64,000 bases of DNA, from contig NZ_JANHAX010000002.1 of assembly GCF_030848945.1 (NCBI RefSeq), positions 372,001 through 436,000 on the forward strand, written 5' to 3'. This DNA comes from Marimonas arenosa (GTDB lineage: Bacteria > Pseudomonadota > Alphaproteobacteria > Rhodobacterales > Rhodobacteraceae). Every line of letters begins with the position of its first letter. The stretch's first letter is position 1. Both the position numbers and the translations under genes were made by a program. Below are positions 27,587-37,385 of the stretch, in pieces. The notes below the pieces were generated by a model. The model made no database searches. It had not been told where the DNA came from and saw nothing but the letters and a program-made list of their open reading frames with translations.

Positions 27587-28693
27587 TCAGCCGATCTTGC
27601 CCCTTGTGCCGCCGGTCTGGCCGCGGTCCAGCAGGATGTGGTCGAGGATCACGCAGGCCATCATCGCCTCGCCCACGGGTACGGCGCGGATACCGACGCA
27701 GGGGTCATGGCGACCCTTGGTGATCACCTCGGTGGCGGTACCATCAAGCCGGATCGACTGGCGCGGAGTGAGGATCGACGAGGTGGGTTTCACAGCAAAG
27801 CGGACGACCACGTCCTGCCCGGTGGAAATGCCGCCGAGTATCCCGCCGGCGTGGTTGGAGCTGAAAACCGGCTGGCCGTCGTTGCCCATGAATATCTCGT
27901 CGGCATTCTCGGTGCCCTTCAGGGCCGCCGCCGCCATGCCCTCGCCGATCTCGACGCCCTTGACGGCATTGATCGACATCATTGCTGCGGCGAGGTCGGT
28001 GTCGAGCTTGCCATAGACCGGCGCGCCGAGGCCGGCAGGGACGCCGCGGGCGACCACCTCGACCGCCGCGCCGACCGAGTTCTGCGCTTTGCGGATGGCC
28101 GAGAGATAGGCGTCCCATTTCGCCACGGTGTCAGGACCCTGCGGAATCCAGAACGGATTGGCGTCAATGGCGTCCCAGTCGAACGCCTCGCGGTCGATCA
28201 AGACTTCGCCCATCTGCACCATGTAGCCCTTGATCTCGCAGCCCGGCACCAGTGCCTTGATCGCCTCGCGCGCGACGCCGCCGGCGGCCACCCGGGCGGC
28301 GGTTTCGCGGGCCGAACTGCGCCCGCCGCCGCGATAGTCGCGGCGCCCGTATTTCAGGTGATAGGTGATGTCGGCATGGCCTGGGCGGAAGGTTTGCGCG
28401 ATCTCGCCGTAATCCTTGGAGCGCTGGTCGGTATTTTCGATCATCAGCTGGATCGGCGTTCCGGTGGTGACGCCCTCGAACACACCCGAAAGGACGCGGA
28501 CCCGGTCGGGTTCCTGGCGCTGGGTGGTGTGCTTGGTCTGACCCGGGCGGCGGCGGTCGAGCCAGTGCTGCAGCATGGTTTCGTCGAGTGGGATGCCGGG
28601 TGGGCAGCCATCGACGGTGGCGCCCAGCGCGGGTCCGTGGCTTTCGCCCCAGGTGGTGACGCGGAAGAGATGTCCGAAGGTGTTGAGGCTCAT
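27587..28693 (-). CDS. aroC: chorismate synthase
   Basis: 368 residues, start [20 protein letters not shown]. Last step of the shikimate pathway: EPSP to chorismate, needing reduced FMN. Signatures: GESHGPALG near residue 17, then the FMN/substrate loop [20 protein letters not shown] with [18 protein letters not shown] just after it, and a later [20 protein letters not shown]. The open frame extends to 28993, but that part lies across the riboswitch and the 28781 repeat and is not real. The AEC transporter follows directly. Confidence 0.97.
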   Translation of the reverse strand: MSLNTFGHLFRVTTWGESHGPALGATVDGCPPGIPLDETMLQHWLDRRRPGQTKHTTQRQEPDRVRVLSGVFEGVTTGTPIQLMIENTDQRSKDYGEIAQTFRPGHADITYHLKYGRRDYRGGGRSSARETAARVAAGGVAREAIKALVPGCEIKGYMVQMGEVLIDREAFDWDAIDANPFWIPQGPDTVAKWDAYLSAIRKAQNSVGAAVEVVARGVPAGLGAPVYGKLDTDLAAAMMSINAVKGVEIGEGMAAAALKGTENADEIFMGNDGQPVFSSNHAGGILGGISTGQDVVVRFAVKPTSSILTPRQSIRLDGTATEVITKGRHDPCVGIRAVPVGEAMMACVILDHILLDRGQTGGTRGKIG

Positions 28694-28780
28694 GGGGCAG
28701 GCTCCTTTCGGCAAGGGCATAGCGTCAGAGCCAGCCGGTGTGAAGAGCGGAGAGGACAGGAGCGGGAGCACTGCCCTGCG

Positions 28781-28807
28781 CTCCCGGGATGTTTTCGGCA
28801 AGATGAA
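28781..28807 (+). repeat. short dispersed repeat, copy 3
   Basis: CTCCCGGGATGTTTTCGGCA followed by AGATGAA, in the leader of the thiamine operon about 88 nt upstream of the aroC start on the other strand. No facing partner was found nearby. Confidence 0.55.
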
Positions 28808-28850
28808 GAGGACGCGCGACTTGCCAAGGCCGGCGGCGCGGCATAGGTGT

Positions 28851-28937
28851 AGGGGACCTCGGGGTGCCTTTGGGCTGAGATGCGATTGCGCGAACCCGTC
28901 GAACCTGAACCGGTTAAGACCGGCGGAGGGAAGGTCT
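28851..28937 (+). promoter_or_regulatory. TPP riboswitch (THI element)
   Basis: The conserved core is complete in order: GGGGTGC, GGGCTGAGAT, CGAACCCGTCGAACCTGAAC, CGGTTAAGACCGGCGGAGGG. The closing stem can form between GACCT (28855-28859) and AGGTC (28932-28936). It lies directly upstream of thiB and senses thiamine diphosphate. Downstream, TCTCC (28941-28945) can pair with GGAGA (28975-28979) at the thiB ribosome site, suggesting translational control. This pairing is my inference. Confidence 0.93.
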
Positions 28938-28984
28938 GGGTCTCCCCAAGCTTGCTCCGCCCGTCGCAAGATGAGGAGAGATGG

Positions 28985-29995
28985 ATGAGACATCTTTTAG
29001 TTGCTGCGGGACTGATGACGGCCATGGCTGCAGCCACGGTGGCCGCGGCGGATACGCCCGTTCTGACCGTCTATACATATGACAGTTTCGTGTCCGACTG
29101 GGGGCCGGGACCTGCAGTGGAGAAGGTCTTTGAACAGGACTGCGGCTGTGATCTGAAATTTGTGGCTGCTGGTGACGGGGCGGCGCTGTTGGCGCGGCTG
29201 AAGCTTGAGGGCGCGCGGACAGAGGCCGACGTGGTTCTGGGGCTGGATACCAGCCTGACGGCGACTGCGGCGGAAACCGGGCTGTTCGCTTCGCATGGGC
29301 GGTCACCGGTAGTGGATGTGCCCAACCCCGTCGGCGAGCCGGGGGCATGGGGCGATCCGCTGTTTCTGCCCTATGACTGGGGTTATTTCGCTTTCGTTCA
29401 TGACAGGGTAAAACTGCCCAACCCGCCGAAATCCTTCGAGGAACTGGTCGAGTCGGATGTCAGCATCGTCATCCAGGATCCGCGCTCTTCGACCCCTGGG
29501 CTCGGGTTGATGCTATGGGTCAAGGCGCTTTACGGCGACAAGGCCGATACGATCTGGGAGGGGCTGTCCGACAACATCGTTACCGTCACGCCTGGCTGGT
29601 CCGAAGCCTATGGCCTGTTTCTGGAGGGCGAGGCCGACATGGTGCTGAGCTATACCACTTCGCCAGCCTATCACTTGATCGCCGAAGAGGATGATAGCAA
29701 GGCGGCGGCGGTGTTTCCGCAGCATTACATGCAGATCGAGGTGGCGGGAAAACTGGCCGCGTCGGATCAGCCCGAACTGGCCGACCAGTTCCTCGGATTC
29801 ATGTTGTCGGAGGCGTTCCAGAGCCTCATTCCGACGACAAACTGGATGTATCCGGCGATCACGCCCGCGGCTGGGCTACCGGATGGCTTTACCGCACCGG
29901 TTGCGCCGGACCAGGCGGTACTGTTGCCGCCCGAAGACGTGGCGGAGCTGCGCGACGAAGCGCTGGCGGAATGGCGCGCGGCGCTATCGAAATAA
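28985..29995 (+). CDS. thiB: thiamine ABC transporter, periplasmic binding protein
   Basis: 336 residues from an ATG 6 nt after AGGAG; another ATG at 28981 is in a different frame. Signal peptide up to about residue 22 ([11 protein letters not shown]). Then [20 protein letters not shown], a ThiB opening, followed by [35 protein letters not shown] and [10 protein letters not shown] fit the family. It captures thiamine or its phosphates in the periplasm and delivers them to ThiPQ. The upstream TPP riboswitch confirms the assignment. Overlaps thiP by 25 nt. Confidence 0.95.
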   Translation: MRHLLVAAGLMTAMAAATVAAADTPVLTVYTYDSFVSDWGPGPAVEKVFEQDCGCDLKFVAAGDGAALLARLKLEGARTEADVVLGLDTSLTATAAETGLFASHGRSPVVDVPNPVGEPGAWGDPLFLPYDWGYFAFVHDRVKLPNPPKSFEELVESDVSIVIQDPRSSTPGLGLMLWVKALYGDKADTIWEGLSDNIVTVTPGWSEAYGLFLEGEADMVLSYTTSPAYHLIAEEDDSKAAAVFPQHYMQIEVAGKLAASDQPELADQFLGFMLSEAFQSLIPTTNWMYPAITPAAGLPDGFTAPVAPDQAVLLPPEDVAELRDEALAEWRAALSK

Positions 29996-31506
29996 GGCGC
30001 GCCTGGCTGGGCTGGACCGCGGCAGGCTTCGTCGCCGCGGTCGTGCTTGTGCCGTTGGGCGCGGTGATCTGGCAGGCTGACCTTAGCGGGCAGGCGTTAA
30101 CGGCGGATTGGGCGGCCGTACGGTTCACCCTGCTGCAGGCCACGGTGTCGGCGTTCACCTCTGTCGCGCTCGCCATTCCTGTTGCCCGGGCGTTGGCGCG
30201 GCGGCGGTTCCCGGGGCGGGGCCTTCTGATTACGCTCCTGGGCGCGCCCTTCATTCTGCCGGTGATCGTGGCCGTGCTGGGGTTGCTGGCGGTGTTCGGG
30301 CGCAATGGTTTGTTGAACGGGGCTCTGGGCTGGATCGGAGTGGCCCCGGTCAGCATCTATGGCCTGCAGGGCGTGGTCCTGGCGCATGTCTTCTTGAACC
30401 TGCCGCTGGCGACGCGGGTGATCCTGCAGGGATGGCAGGGTATTCCGGCTGAGCGGTTCCGGCTAGCCGCCAGTCTGGGCATGCGCCCGCGGCAGGTGTT
30501 CCGGGTGCTGGAATGGCCAATGTTGCGGGCCGTGTTGCCGGGCGCGGTCATGGTGATTTTCGCGCTTTGCCTTAGCAGTTTCGCGGTGGCGCTGATTCTG
30601 GGCGGTGGTCCGCGGGCCACGACCATTGAACTGGCGATCTACCAAGCCTTTCGATTCGATTTCGACCTGAGCCGGGCGGCGGCGCTGGCGTTGGTGCAGC
30701 TGGTGCTGGCGGGCGGTGCGGCGGCGTTGGCACTGTGGCTGGCCGTGCCGCCGGGCTTCGGGGCCGGGCTCGACCGGGTGGTCCGGCGCTGGGAGGCGGA
30801 GCGCGCCGGGCTGCGCTTGTTCGATGGGCTGGCGGTCGGGCTGGCGGCGGTTTTCCTTCTGGTGCCGCTGGCAATAGTTTTCTTCAACGGCGTCAGCGGA
30901 TTGGCGCGGGTGCCAGGCTCGGTATGGGAGGCGGCGGGAGTTTCGGTTGTGATCGCGCTGGTGTCGACTTCGGTCACCCTGATCCTGGCGCTGGGGCTCG
31001 CGCGACGGGGAGAAATCTGGGGCTATCTCGGCCTGGCGGTGTCGCCGATGGTGGTAGGCACGGGTCTGTTCCTGCTGATCAATCCCTGGGCCAGCCCGAT
31101 AGCCCTGGCACTGCCAGTGACGGCCCTGGTCAACGCTCTGATGGCGCTGCCCTTCGCGGTCCGGGTTCTGGCGCCTGAACTGGCCAGGGTGGAGGACGAT
31201 TTCGGACGGCTGGCGGATGCGCTGGGGCTGCACGGCTGGGCGAGGCTGCGCTTGCTGTTACTGCCGAGGCTGCGCCGGCCGTTGAGCTTTGCCGCCGGTT
31301 TAACGGCGGCGCTGTCGATGGGCGATCTGGGGGTAGTGGCCTTGTTCGCCAGTCCGGACTGGGCGACGCTGCCATTGCAGATGTACCGGCTGATGGGCGC
31401 CTACCGGATGGAGGCGGCGGCGGGAGCGGCGCTGATCCTGCTAGGATTGAGCCTGATGCTGTTCTGGGTTTTCGACCGGGGAGGGCGGGTCGATGTTGAC
31501 GCTTGA
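29971..31506 (+). CDS. thiP: thiamine ABC transporter permease
   Basis: 511 residues with two fused permease halves, as usual for ThiP, about 12 helices in all. Inner-membrane loop (EAA) motifs appear twice: GWQGIPAERFRLAASLGMRP in the first half and VEDDFGRLADALGLHGWARL in the second. These contact the ATPase ThiQ. The start overlaps thiB by 25 nt and the end overlaps thiQ by 14 nt, so the three genes are translated together. Confidence 0.94.
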   Translation: MARGAIEIRRAWLGWTAAGFVAAVVLVPLGAVIWQADLSGQALTADWAAVRFTLLQATVSAFTSVALAIPVARALARRRFPGRGLLITLLGAPFILPVIVAVLGLLAVFGRNGLLNGALGWIGVAPVSIYGLQGVVLAHVFLNLPLATRVILQGWQGIPAERFRLAASLGMRPRQVFRVLEWPMLRAVLPGAVMVIFALCLSSFAVALILGGGPRATTIELAIYQAFRFDFDLSRAAALALVQLVLAGGAAALALWLAVPPGFGAGLDRVVRRWEAERAGLRLFDGLAVGLAAVFLLVPLAIVFFNGVSGLARVPGSVWEAAGVSVVIALVSTSVTLILALGLARRGEIWGYLGLAVSPMVVGTGLFLLINPWASPIALALPVTALVNALMALPFAVRVLAPELARVEDDFGRLADALGLHGWARLRLLLLPRLRRPLSFAAGLTAALSMGDLGVVALFASPDWATLPLQMYRLMGAYRMEAAAGAALILLGLSLMLFWVFDRGGRVDVDA

Positions 31507-32188
31507 CGGGCTGCTGATCCGGCAGGACGACTTTAAATTGAAAGCGGAATTTTCCGTCGACGCAGGCGCGCGCGTGGCGGTGATCGGGGCCTCTGGGGCG
31601 GGAAAGTCGACGCTGCTGAACGCCATTGCCGGGTTCCTAGAGCTGAGCGCGGGGCGGCTTCTGTGGTGCGGGGAGGACATCACCGGAAAGACGCCGGGAG
31701 AACGGCCGATTTCCATGTTGTTTCAGGACAACAATTTGTTTCCGCATCTCACGGTCGCGCAGAATGTCGGGCTTGGAATCGACCCGGGGCTGCGGTTGAG
31801 CGCCACGCAGAAGGACCAGGTGACCGAGGCGCTGCGGCGCGTGGGCCTGGACGGGTTCGAGGCGCGCAAACCAGGGCAGCTGAGCGGCGGGCAGCAGAGC
31901 CGGGCGGCGCTGGCGCGGGTTCTGGTGCAGCGCAAGCCGCTGATATTACTTGACGAACCGTTCTCGGCGTTAGGACCTGCGTTGAAGGCCGAGATGCTCG
32001 ATCTGGTGGGTGAACTGGCTGCGGAAACCCACGCGACGGTGCTGATGGTGAGCCACGATCCCGAGGATGCGGGACGGTTTGCGGCTCTGGCTGTGCTGGT
32101 GGCGGAGGGTCAGGCGTCCGCGCCGGTGCCGGTGGCGGAACTGATGGCGAACCCGCCCGAGGCGTTGAAGGATTACCTGGGCCGATAA
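31493..32188 (+). CDS. thiQ: thiamine ABC transporter ATP-binding protein
   Basis: 231 residues. Walker A GASGAGKST at 32-40, Q-loop in FQDNNLFPHL at about 78-87, signature LSGGQQSRAALARVL at 130-144, Walker B ILLDEP at 151-156, and the switch His in VSHDPEDAGR. One oddity: the D-loop after Walker B reads SALGPALK, where ABC ATPases normally have SALD, so its Asp is Gly. The rest is intact, so it is probably still active. Powers thiamine import through ThiP. Confidence 0.94.
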   Translation: MLTLDGLLIRQDDFKLKAEFSVDAGARVAVIGASGAGKSTLLNAIAGFLELSAGRLLWCGEDITGKTPGERPISMLFQDNNLFPHLTVAQNVGLGIDPGLRLSATQKDQVTEALRRVGLDGFEARKPGQLSGGQQSRAALARVLVQRKPLILLDEPFSALGPALKAEMLDLVGELAAETHATVLMVSHDPEDAGRFAALAVLVAEGQASAPVPVAELMANPPEALKDYLGR

Positions 32189-32211
32189 CCGGGTGGGCGG
32201 GGATTAATCGC

Positions 32212-32328
32212 AGCGTGCGGTGGGAACCGCCGGTATGGCAGCCCGGCTGGCAAGCTGGCTGGCACCCTGTCTGGCGCACGGTGGGATAAGGTTTGGGAAA
32301 GGGCCAGGGTTAACCGGGCGCACGGTGG
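32212..32328 (-). repeat. dispersed ~115-nt intergenic repeat, copy 2
   Basis: Reverse complement of this stretch aligns with 3624-3738. The shared core includes GCGCCAGACAGGGTGCCAGC, CCAGCCGGGCTGCCATACCG and GGTTAACCC. It lies in the gap between the convergent thiQ and AAA+ genes, ending 7 nt from the AAA+ stop. A plus-strand frame through it (MAARLASWLAPCL) also exists in copy 1, but substitutions do not favour third codon positions. Confidence 0.75.
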
Positions 32329-32334
32329 CCGCAG

Positions 32335-34227
32335 TTACCGGCGCGACGGGCCGCTGCTGGCCGGGGCGGGGTGGAAGGCCAACCGGGACCGCCCCGTGGC
32401 GCCGCGGTCGAGGGCGATTTCGAGCGTGTCGCCCGGTTCGCAGAAAAACAGCGCCCGCGACATCGGGTTGATGAGGTGCGTCTCGATCCGGTTGCCGATA
32501 CCGCGGCCGCCGTCGAACACATCCTGGGTACAGAGATGTTCGAGCTCGGCTCGGGCCTCGTCGGTGATGCGGAGGTCGATTTCCTGCTCGATGGTGACAA
32601 CCGAGAACACGCGCTTGAGAATGGTGGAGAAGATCACGCCCTGAGCGGCACGGTCGATGAAATCGAACACCACGACATTGTGGCCGATGCGGTTCATCAG
32701 TTCGGGGCGCTTGAGCTCGAAACGGAAATGATCCTGCACCGCCTTGTTGATCTTCTGCTCGACGACATTGTGCGGGTCCGATGGCATGACGTTCATGCCC
32801 ATGTTGTTTTCGCGCCGGCTGCCGAACATGCCGATGTTCGAGGTGAAAATGATCAGTGCCTCGGAGAAATAGGCGGTGGCGCCGCGGGAATCGGTGATGC
32901 GGCCTTCGTCGAGGATCTGCAGGAAGGTGTCGAGGATTCGAGGGTGGGCCTTTTCGATTTCGTCGAACAGGAATACCGAGAATGGCCGCTTGTGGATAGC
33001 GTTGATCAATTCGCCGCCGCGGTCGTGGCCGGGGTGGCCAGGAGGTGCGCCGATCAGGCGGGTGACGCTTGCCTCTTCCATGAATTCCGACATGTCGAAG
33101 CGGTGGCAGGCAGTTTCGTCCCCGAACAACAGTTCGGTGACGGATTTGGCCAGTTCAGTCTTGCCTACTCCGGTGGGACCGGCAAAGAGCAGCACGCCGC
33201 GCGGCCGTGTTTGGCGATGGCCGGTCTGGGCGCCGGAAAGGCCGGTGACCGAGCGCATCAGGATGTCGAGTGTCTTGTCGATGGCACTGTCCTGGCCCTT
33301 GACCCGGGCGGTGAGGATGTCGCGGGCGTTGCGCATCCGCGATTTCAGCACCGGCGATTTCCACGGGTTGCGCCGCGCGCCGGTGCGATACATGGCGATG
33401 ACGTCGGTGATCCGGTCGAGGCCAAGCCCTTCGGCGTGGGCCATGTCGGCAATGGCGCGCATCGCCACCAGGGTATGGCGGTCGCATTGCAGCGCGAAGG
33501 TTTCGAGCAGGTTGTCGATCTCGCCCGCGCGTCGCGCCGGGTGCGGCGGGAAGTGCGGCAGCAGGGTGCGAGCGAAGGCGAAGCGGTCTTCCAGCGTCGG
33601 CAGTTCGGCGACGATTTCTCGAAGGTCGTCATTGCCGACGACAAACCAGTCGGGCAGGTCCGCAGCCCGGTCGGCAACCCAGATCGTGGGGTTGCGCAGC
33701 GGCGCGCGGGCGGCCGCCTTGGGGCGAGGTGGGACGGGGATGCGGGACTGTTTGTGGGCTGTCAGGAAGAGATCGGTAAGGCCGGGGGCGTCGTTGCGGG
33801 CCAGATGCGAGCTGTAGTCGATCACCAGCGCCGTCGGGATGAGGCGCATCTCGGCGACCTTGCGCCAGAGCTCGGTGATCTGTTGCGGGGTCTCGGCGAC
33901 GTTGCCCAGGATGATCTCGTGGGATTGCAGCACGCGCTTGAGTCGCGGGTCGCATTCGGAATGCAGGCGCAGCCCGTCGACCGGGTCGTGCAGCAGGAGA
34001 GCGTGGATGTCACGGCCGTGGACCAGCCGCCAGAGCGTTTGTTCGAAGCTTAGAAAGCCCTGTTGCGGATCGGTCGGCGAAACGTAGAGGTCGCGGGTGT
34101 TGCCCGAAAGGACGAATTGCGACCGCACCGTGAGGCTCGAGCCGAACTCCTCATACCACGCCGGAGCGGCGCGGTGTTCGGAGACGTGCTCGCGGGGGAG
34201 CGCGTGGTGCGGCAGCGGTTTGTTCAT
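32335..34227 (-). CDS. solitary AAA+ ATPase with Clp/Hsp100 D2-like module and unusual N-terminal domain
   Basis: 630 residues from MNKPLPHHAL. Residues about 20-290 are not a Clp N-domain. They look like a degenerate nucleotide-binding fold: GNTRDLYV, a strand HALLLHDP without a Walker A loop, and a Walker-B-like strand ALVIDYSS. Residues about 305-620 are a ClpA/ClpB second-ring module: Walker A GPTGVGKT at 350-357, Walker B FLFDEIEKAH, arginine-finger/sensor region TSNIGMFG, and the C-terminal D2-small domain. The substrate-gripping pore loop, normally GYVG in GAPPGYVG, reads GAPPGHPG (393-400). No ClpP-docking loop was recognised. Stands alone between thiBPQ and petABC. Substrate unknown. 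Confidence 0.82.
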   Translation of the reverse strand: MNKPLPHHALPREHVSEHRAAPAWYEEFGSSLTVRSQFVLSGNTRDLYVSPTDPQQGFLSFEQTLWRLVHGRDIHALLLHDPVDGLRLHSECDPRLKRVLQSHEIILGNVAETPQQITELWRKVAEMRLIPTALVIDYSSHLARNDAPGLTDLFLTAHKQSRIPVPPRPKAAARAPLRNPTIWVADRAADLPDWFVVGNDDLREIVAELPTLEDRFAFARTLLPHFPPHPARRAGEIDNLLETFALQCDRHTLVAMRAIADMAHAEGLGLDRITDVIAMYRTGARRNPWKSPVLKSRMRNARDILTARVKGQDSAIDKTLDILMRSVTGLSGAQTGHRQTRPRGVLLFAGPTGVGKTELAKSVTELLFGDETACHRFDMSEFMEEASVTRLIGAPPGHPGHDRGGELINAIHKRPFSVFLFDEIEKAHPRILDTFLQILDEGRITDSRGATAYFSEALIIFTSNIGMFGSRRENNMGMNVMPSDPHNVVEQKINKAVQDHFRFELKRPELMNRIGHNVVVFDFIDRAAQGVIFSTILKRVFSVVTIEQEIDLRITDEARAELEHLCTQDVFDGGRGIGNRIETHLINPMSRALFFCEPGDTLEIALDRGATGRSRLAFHPAPASSGPSRR

Positions 34228-34355
34228 CTCTGGCCCAGTCTGACTGCCCGCCGGGAAGCGGAGTGATCCGTAGCGGAGCTTGTGCCTCGAGACTGAACGT
34301 ACCTTGCGATAGGGGCCAAAGTTTGACCGGCTTGCGCCGGAACTGGGCAAAAGAA

Positions 34356-34386
34356 AACCCCCGCCGGAGGGGCGGGGGTTCCGAGT
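34356..34386 (-). terminator. Rho-independent terminator of petABC
   Basis: On the minus strand AACCCCCGCC, loop CCTCC, GGCGGGGGTT, followed by TTCTTTT. Perfect 10-bp stem, about 30 nt after the petC stop. Confidence 0.85.
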
Positions 34387-34411
34387 TTTTTCGCCTTCAG
34401 GGCGTCGACCG

Positions 34412-35200
34412 TTAGTGTTTGCCCTTGTGCGGTGCCCAGAGGCGCTTGTTGGTCAGGTAGAGCAGCGTCGAGAGGATGACCAGCATCAGCACACCGACGA
34501 AACCGGCCTGCTTGCGTGCCATCATTTTGGGCTCGGCCGCCCACATCAGGAAGGCGGACACGTCCTCGGCCATGTGGTGCGCCGAGTTCGAGTGCCCGTC
34601 GGCATACTCGACCAACTCGTCCGAAAGCGGCGGCGCCATGGCGATCCAGCCGCCGGGGAAGGCGGTGTTTTCATAGAAGATCGTGCCGGCCTCTTCTTTC
34701 TCCTTGCCGGTGTAGCCGGTCAGGATCGAGACGATGTATTCCGGGCCGCCCATGCCCTTGAAGAGCTGGTTGATGCCGGTGCCGCTGGGACCATGGAACC
34801 CTGCACGCCCCTTGGCCATCAGGCTGAGGTCAGGAGCGCCGGCGGCCGTGATGGCCGGGAAGAAATCGGTCGGCTTGGCCGGACGATCCTCTTCCAACTC
34901 CTCATCATAGACCGAGAAGTTCTGCGCGGCATAGGCGCGGACCTCGGCATCGGAGAAGTGCGGGCCGCCTTCGTCGCCGAGCGTGCGCAACGGCACGTAT
35001 TGCAGACCGTGGCAGCCGGCACAGACCTCGGTATAAACCTGCAGACCGCGCTGAAGCTGGGCTTGGTCGAATGTGCCGAACGGACCTTCGAAGGAGAAGG
35101 CGACATCTTCGATGTGCTGTTCGCCCCCGCCGGCTGCCGTTGCAGCGCCTGCCGAAAGGGTCAGGGCGGCAACTGCGGCGATGCTCAGTTTCTTCATCAT
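34412..35200 (-). CDS. petC: cytochrome c1
   Basis: 262 residues from [10 protein letters not shown] with AAGGGAAC before the ATG. Cleavable signal peptide ending near ATAAGG. Haem c site [12 protein letters not shown] near residue 60; the axial Met lies in the [10 protein letters not shown] region. One C-terminal anchor helix ([16 protein letters not shown]) followed by a basic tail. Part of the bc1 complex: takes electrons from the Rieske protein to soluble cytochrome c. An open frame to 35647 through the cytochrome b gene is not real. Last gene of petABC. Confidence 0.96.
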   Translation of the reverse strand: MMKKLSIAAVAALTLSAGAATAAGGGEQHIEDVAFSFEGPFGTFDQAQLQRGLQVYTEVCAGCHGLQYVPLRTLGDEGGPHFSDAEVRAYAAQNFSVYDEELEEDRPAKPTDFFPAITAAGAPDLSLMAKGRAGFHGPSGTGINQLFKGMGGPEYIVSILTGYTGKEKEEAGTIFYENTAFPGGWIAMAPPLSDELVEYADGHSNSAHHMAEDVSAFLMWAAEPKMMARKQAGFVGVLMLVILSTLLYLTNKRLWAPHKGKH

Positions 35201-35217
35201 TGTTCCCTTGTCCTTTC

Positions 35218-36531
35218 TTATTCGGCCGGCTTGCCGTAGTGGGCCGCGAAGTCTTCTTCGATGGTGGCCGGCTGCGGGGTCGGCTTTTCGACCACACCGA
35301 GGATCGGCAAGATCACGAAGAAATAGGCGAACCAGTAGGCCGACCCGATCAACGAGTAGGTGGCATAGGGCTCTTCCGCGGGCATGGCGCCCAGCCACAT
35401 CAGAACCACGAAGTCGATGATCAGCAGGTAGAACCACCACTTGAACATCGGGCGGAAGCGGCCCGAGCGCACCCGGCTGGTGTCGAGCCAGGGCACCAGC
35501 GCCATGGCGATGATCGCACCGAACATCGCCAGCACGCCGAAGAACTTGGCGTCGATGATGCCGCCGGTCAGGGCGCCGGCCCACTGCACCACCCAGACAT
35601 CGGCGGTAAACGCGCGCAGGATGGCGTAGAACGGCAGGAAGTACCATTCCGGCACGATGTGTGCGGGCGTCACCAGCGGGTTGGCTTCGATGTAGTTGTC
35701 GGGGTGGCCGAGGTAGTTCGGCATGAAGCCGACGACGGCGAAGAACACCGCCAGGATCACGGCCAGTGCGAACAGGTCCTTGATTACGAAATACGGCCAG
35801 AACGGCAGGGTGTCCTTCTCGACCTCTTCCTTGGACCCGCGGCGGACCTCAACCCCGGTGGGGTTGTTGTTGCCGGTGGTGTGGAACGCCCAGATATGCA
35901 CCACCACCAACGCCGCGATGATGAACGGCAGCAGGTAGTGCAGCGAGAAGAAGCGGTTCAGCGTGGCGTTGTCCACGGCCGGTCCGCCCAGCAGCCAGGT
36001 CTGGATCGGCTCACCGATGAACGGGATGGCGCCGAACAGGCCGGTGATCACGGTGGCGCCCCAGAACGACATCTGCCCCCACGGCAGCACGTAGCCCATG
36101 AAGCCGGTGCCCATCATCAATAGGAAGATCAGCATGCCGACGATCCAGGTGATTTCGCGCGGGGCCTTGTAGGAGCCGTAGTAAAGACCGCGGAACATGT
36201 GGATGTAGACGGCGAGGAAGAACAGCGAGCCGCCGTTCATGTGCAGGTAGCGGATCATGTGCCCGCCGCGCACGTCGCGCATGATGTGCTCGACCGAGGC
36301 GAAGGCGTAATCCACGTGCGGTGTGTAGTGCATCACCAGGATGATACCGGTGACGATCATGTGCACCAGGCAGTAGGCCAGCACGATGCCCCAGATCCAC
36401 CACCAGTTCAGGTTCTTGGGGGTGGGGATCATGATGGTATCATAGACCAGACCGACAATCGGCAGGCGCTTGTGCAGCCATTTCTCGCCCTTTGTCTTGG
36501 GCTCGTAGTGATCGTGAGGAATTCCGGACAT
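35218..36531 (-). CDS. petB: cytochrome b of the bc1 complex
   Basis: 437 residues, eight transmembrane helices. Haem-ligand region near residues 90-110 and again 190-215: [20 protein letters not shown] (with the first-half haem His), [20 protein letters not shown] (second-half haem His pair). [20 protein letters not shown] belongs to the quinol-oxidation pocket, which also uses the PEWYFLP motif in [20 protein letters not shown]. It oxidises quinol at Qo and reduces quinone at Qi. 17-nt gap to petC, 18-nt gap from petA. Confidence 0.97.
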   Translation of the reverse strand: MSGIPHDHYEPKTKGEKWLHKRLPIVGLVYDTIMIPTPKNLNWWWIWGIVLAYCLVHMIVTGIILVMHYTPHVDYAFASVEHIMRDVRGGHMIRYLHMNGGSLFFLAVYIHMFRGLYYGSYKAPREITWIVGMLIFLLMMGTGFMGYVLPWGQMSFWGATVITGLFGAIPFIGEPIQTWLLGGPAVDNATLNRFFSLHYLLPFIIAALVVVHIWAFHTTGNNNPTGVEVRRGSKEEVEKDTLPFWPYFVIKDLFALAVILAVFFAVVGFMPNYLGHPDNYIEANPLVTPAHIVPEWYFLPFYAILRAFTADVWVVQWAGALTGGIIDAKFFGVLAMFGAIIAMALVPWLDTSRVRSGRFRPMFKWWFYLLIIDFVVLMWLGAMPAEEPYATYSLIGSAYWFAYFFVILPILGVVEKPTPQPATIEEDFAAHYGKPAE

Positions 36532-36549
36532 TTCGCGCGTCTCCTTCGC

Positions 36550-37110
36550 TTATCCGAGGACCAGTTCGTCGCCGTCGAAGGCGGCGATGGGCACGTCGAG
36601 GTTGCGGGGAGCCGGGCCTTTGCGGATCCGGCCGGCGGTGTCGTAGTGCGAGCCATGGCAGGGGCAGAACCAGCCGCCGAACTCACCGGCGCCGTCGCCG
36701 ATCGGAACACAGCCCAGGTGGGTGCAGACGCCGACCATCACCAGCCATTCGCCGGCTTCATCGAGCGTCCGGTTTTCGTCCGACGCATCGGCACCGGGCT
36801 TGTTGGCGTTCTGCGCCCCCTGGTCGATGGTCAGGTCGTCGACGCTGACGGCGCGGCCGGCCTCGATTTCTTCCGGCGTCCGGCGACGGATAAAGACCGG
36901 CTTGCCCAGCCATTTCACCGTCAGCTGGGTGCCCACCTCGACACCCGAGATATCGACCCGGATCGAGGAAAGCGCCATCACATCGGCGGAAGGGTTCATT
37001 TGATCGACCAGCGGCCAGATGGCGGCCCCCGCGGTTACGGCACCGGCCCCTGCGGTGGCGTAGTAGAGGAAATCTCTGCGGGTGCCTTCGTGATCTTCAG
37101 CGTGCGACAC
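36550..37110 (-). CDS. petA: Rieske iron-sulfur protein (ubiquinol-cytochrome c reductase)
   Basis: 186 residues starting with GTG at 37110, preceded by GGAGA; a frame from 37284 is possible but adds a non-family leader. N-terminal [18 protein letters not shown] is an uncleaved Tat anchor helix. 2Fe-2S ligands: CTHLGCVP and CPCHGSHYD. It shuttles electrons from quinol at cytochrome b to cytochrome c1. First gene of petABC; the 275-nt region 37111-37385 must contain the promoter. Confidence 0.96.
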   Translation of the reverse strand: MSHAEDHEGTRRDFLYYATAGAGAVTAGAAIWPLVDQMNPSADVMALSSIRVDISGVEVGTQLTVKWLGKPVFIRRRTPEEIEAGRAVSVDDLTIDQGAQNANKPGADASDENRTLDEAGEWLVMVGVCTHLGCVPIGDGAGEFGGWFCPCHGSHYDTAGRIRKGPAPRNLDVPIAAFDGDELVLG

Positions 37111-37385
37111 GAGGTATTCTCCGTTTTTCTCGAGGCCGAAACGTGGCCTATACGTCAGAGGCCGCAGACTCGCCGCAGCCCTTCCCGCGCGTTCTTTAGC
37201 GATGCTTTGCCTTTGCGTCCAGAAGGGATTGGCAAATGCGCTTATTCGGCGCAGGGACCGGGGCTTTCCGACCGTTGTTTCCATCGGACCCCGGCGATCT
37301 GCGAAGGGTGGCTACGCGGCTTTCGAGTTCAGGCTGGGATCAGTGCTTTGGGTGGCCGGGCCGTCCAGCCGGGTGTCGCCAACTG

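Noticed and set aside
32220..32471. Small protein MAARLASWLAPCL... in the dispersed repeat
   Set aside because: Both repeat copies can be read this way, but differences between copies are spread over all codon positions and there is no conserved start context.
32371..34053. A 560-codon plus-strand frame across the AAA+ gene
   Set aside because: The minus-strand protein has Walker A/B motifs; the plus frame has none.
35201..35647. N-terminal extension of cytochrome c1 through the cytochrome b gene
   Set aside because: Cytochrome c1 has a signal peptide at 35200 with a ribosome site; the extension overlaps petB in another frame.
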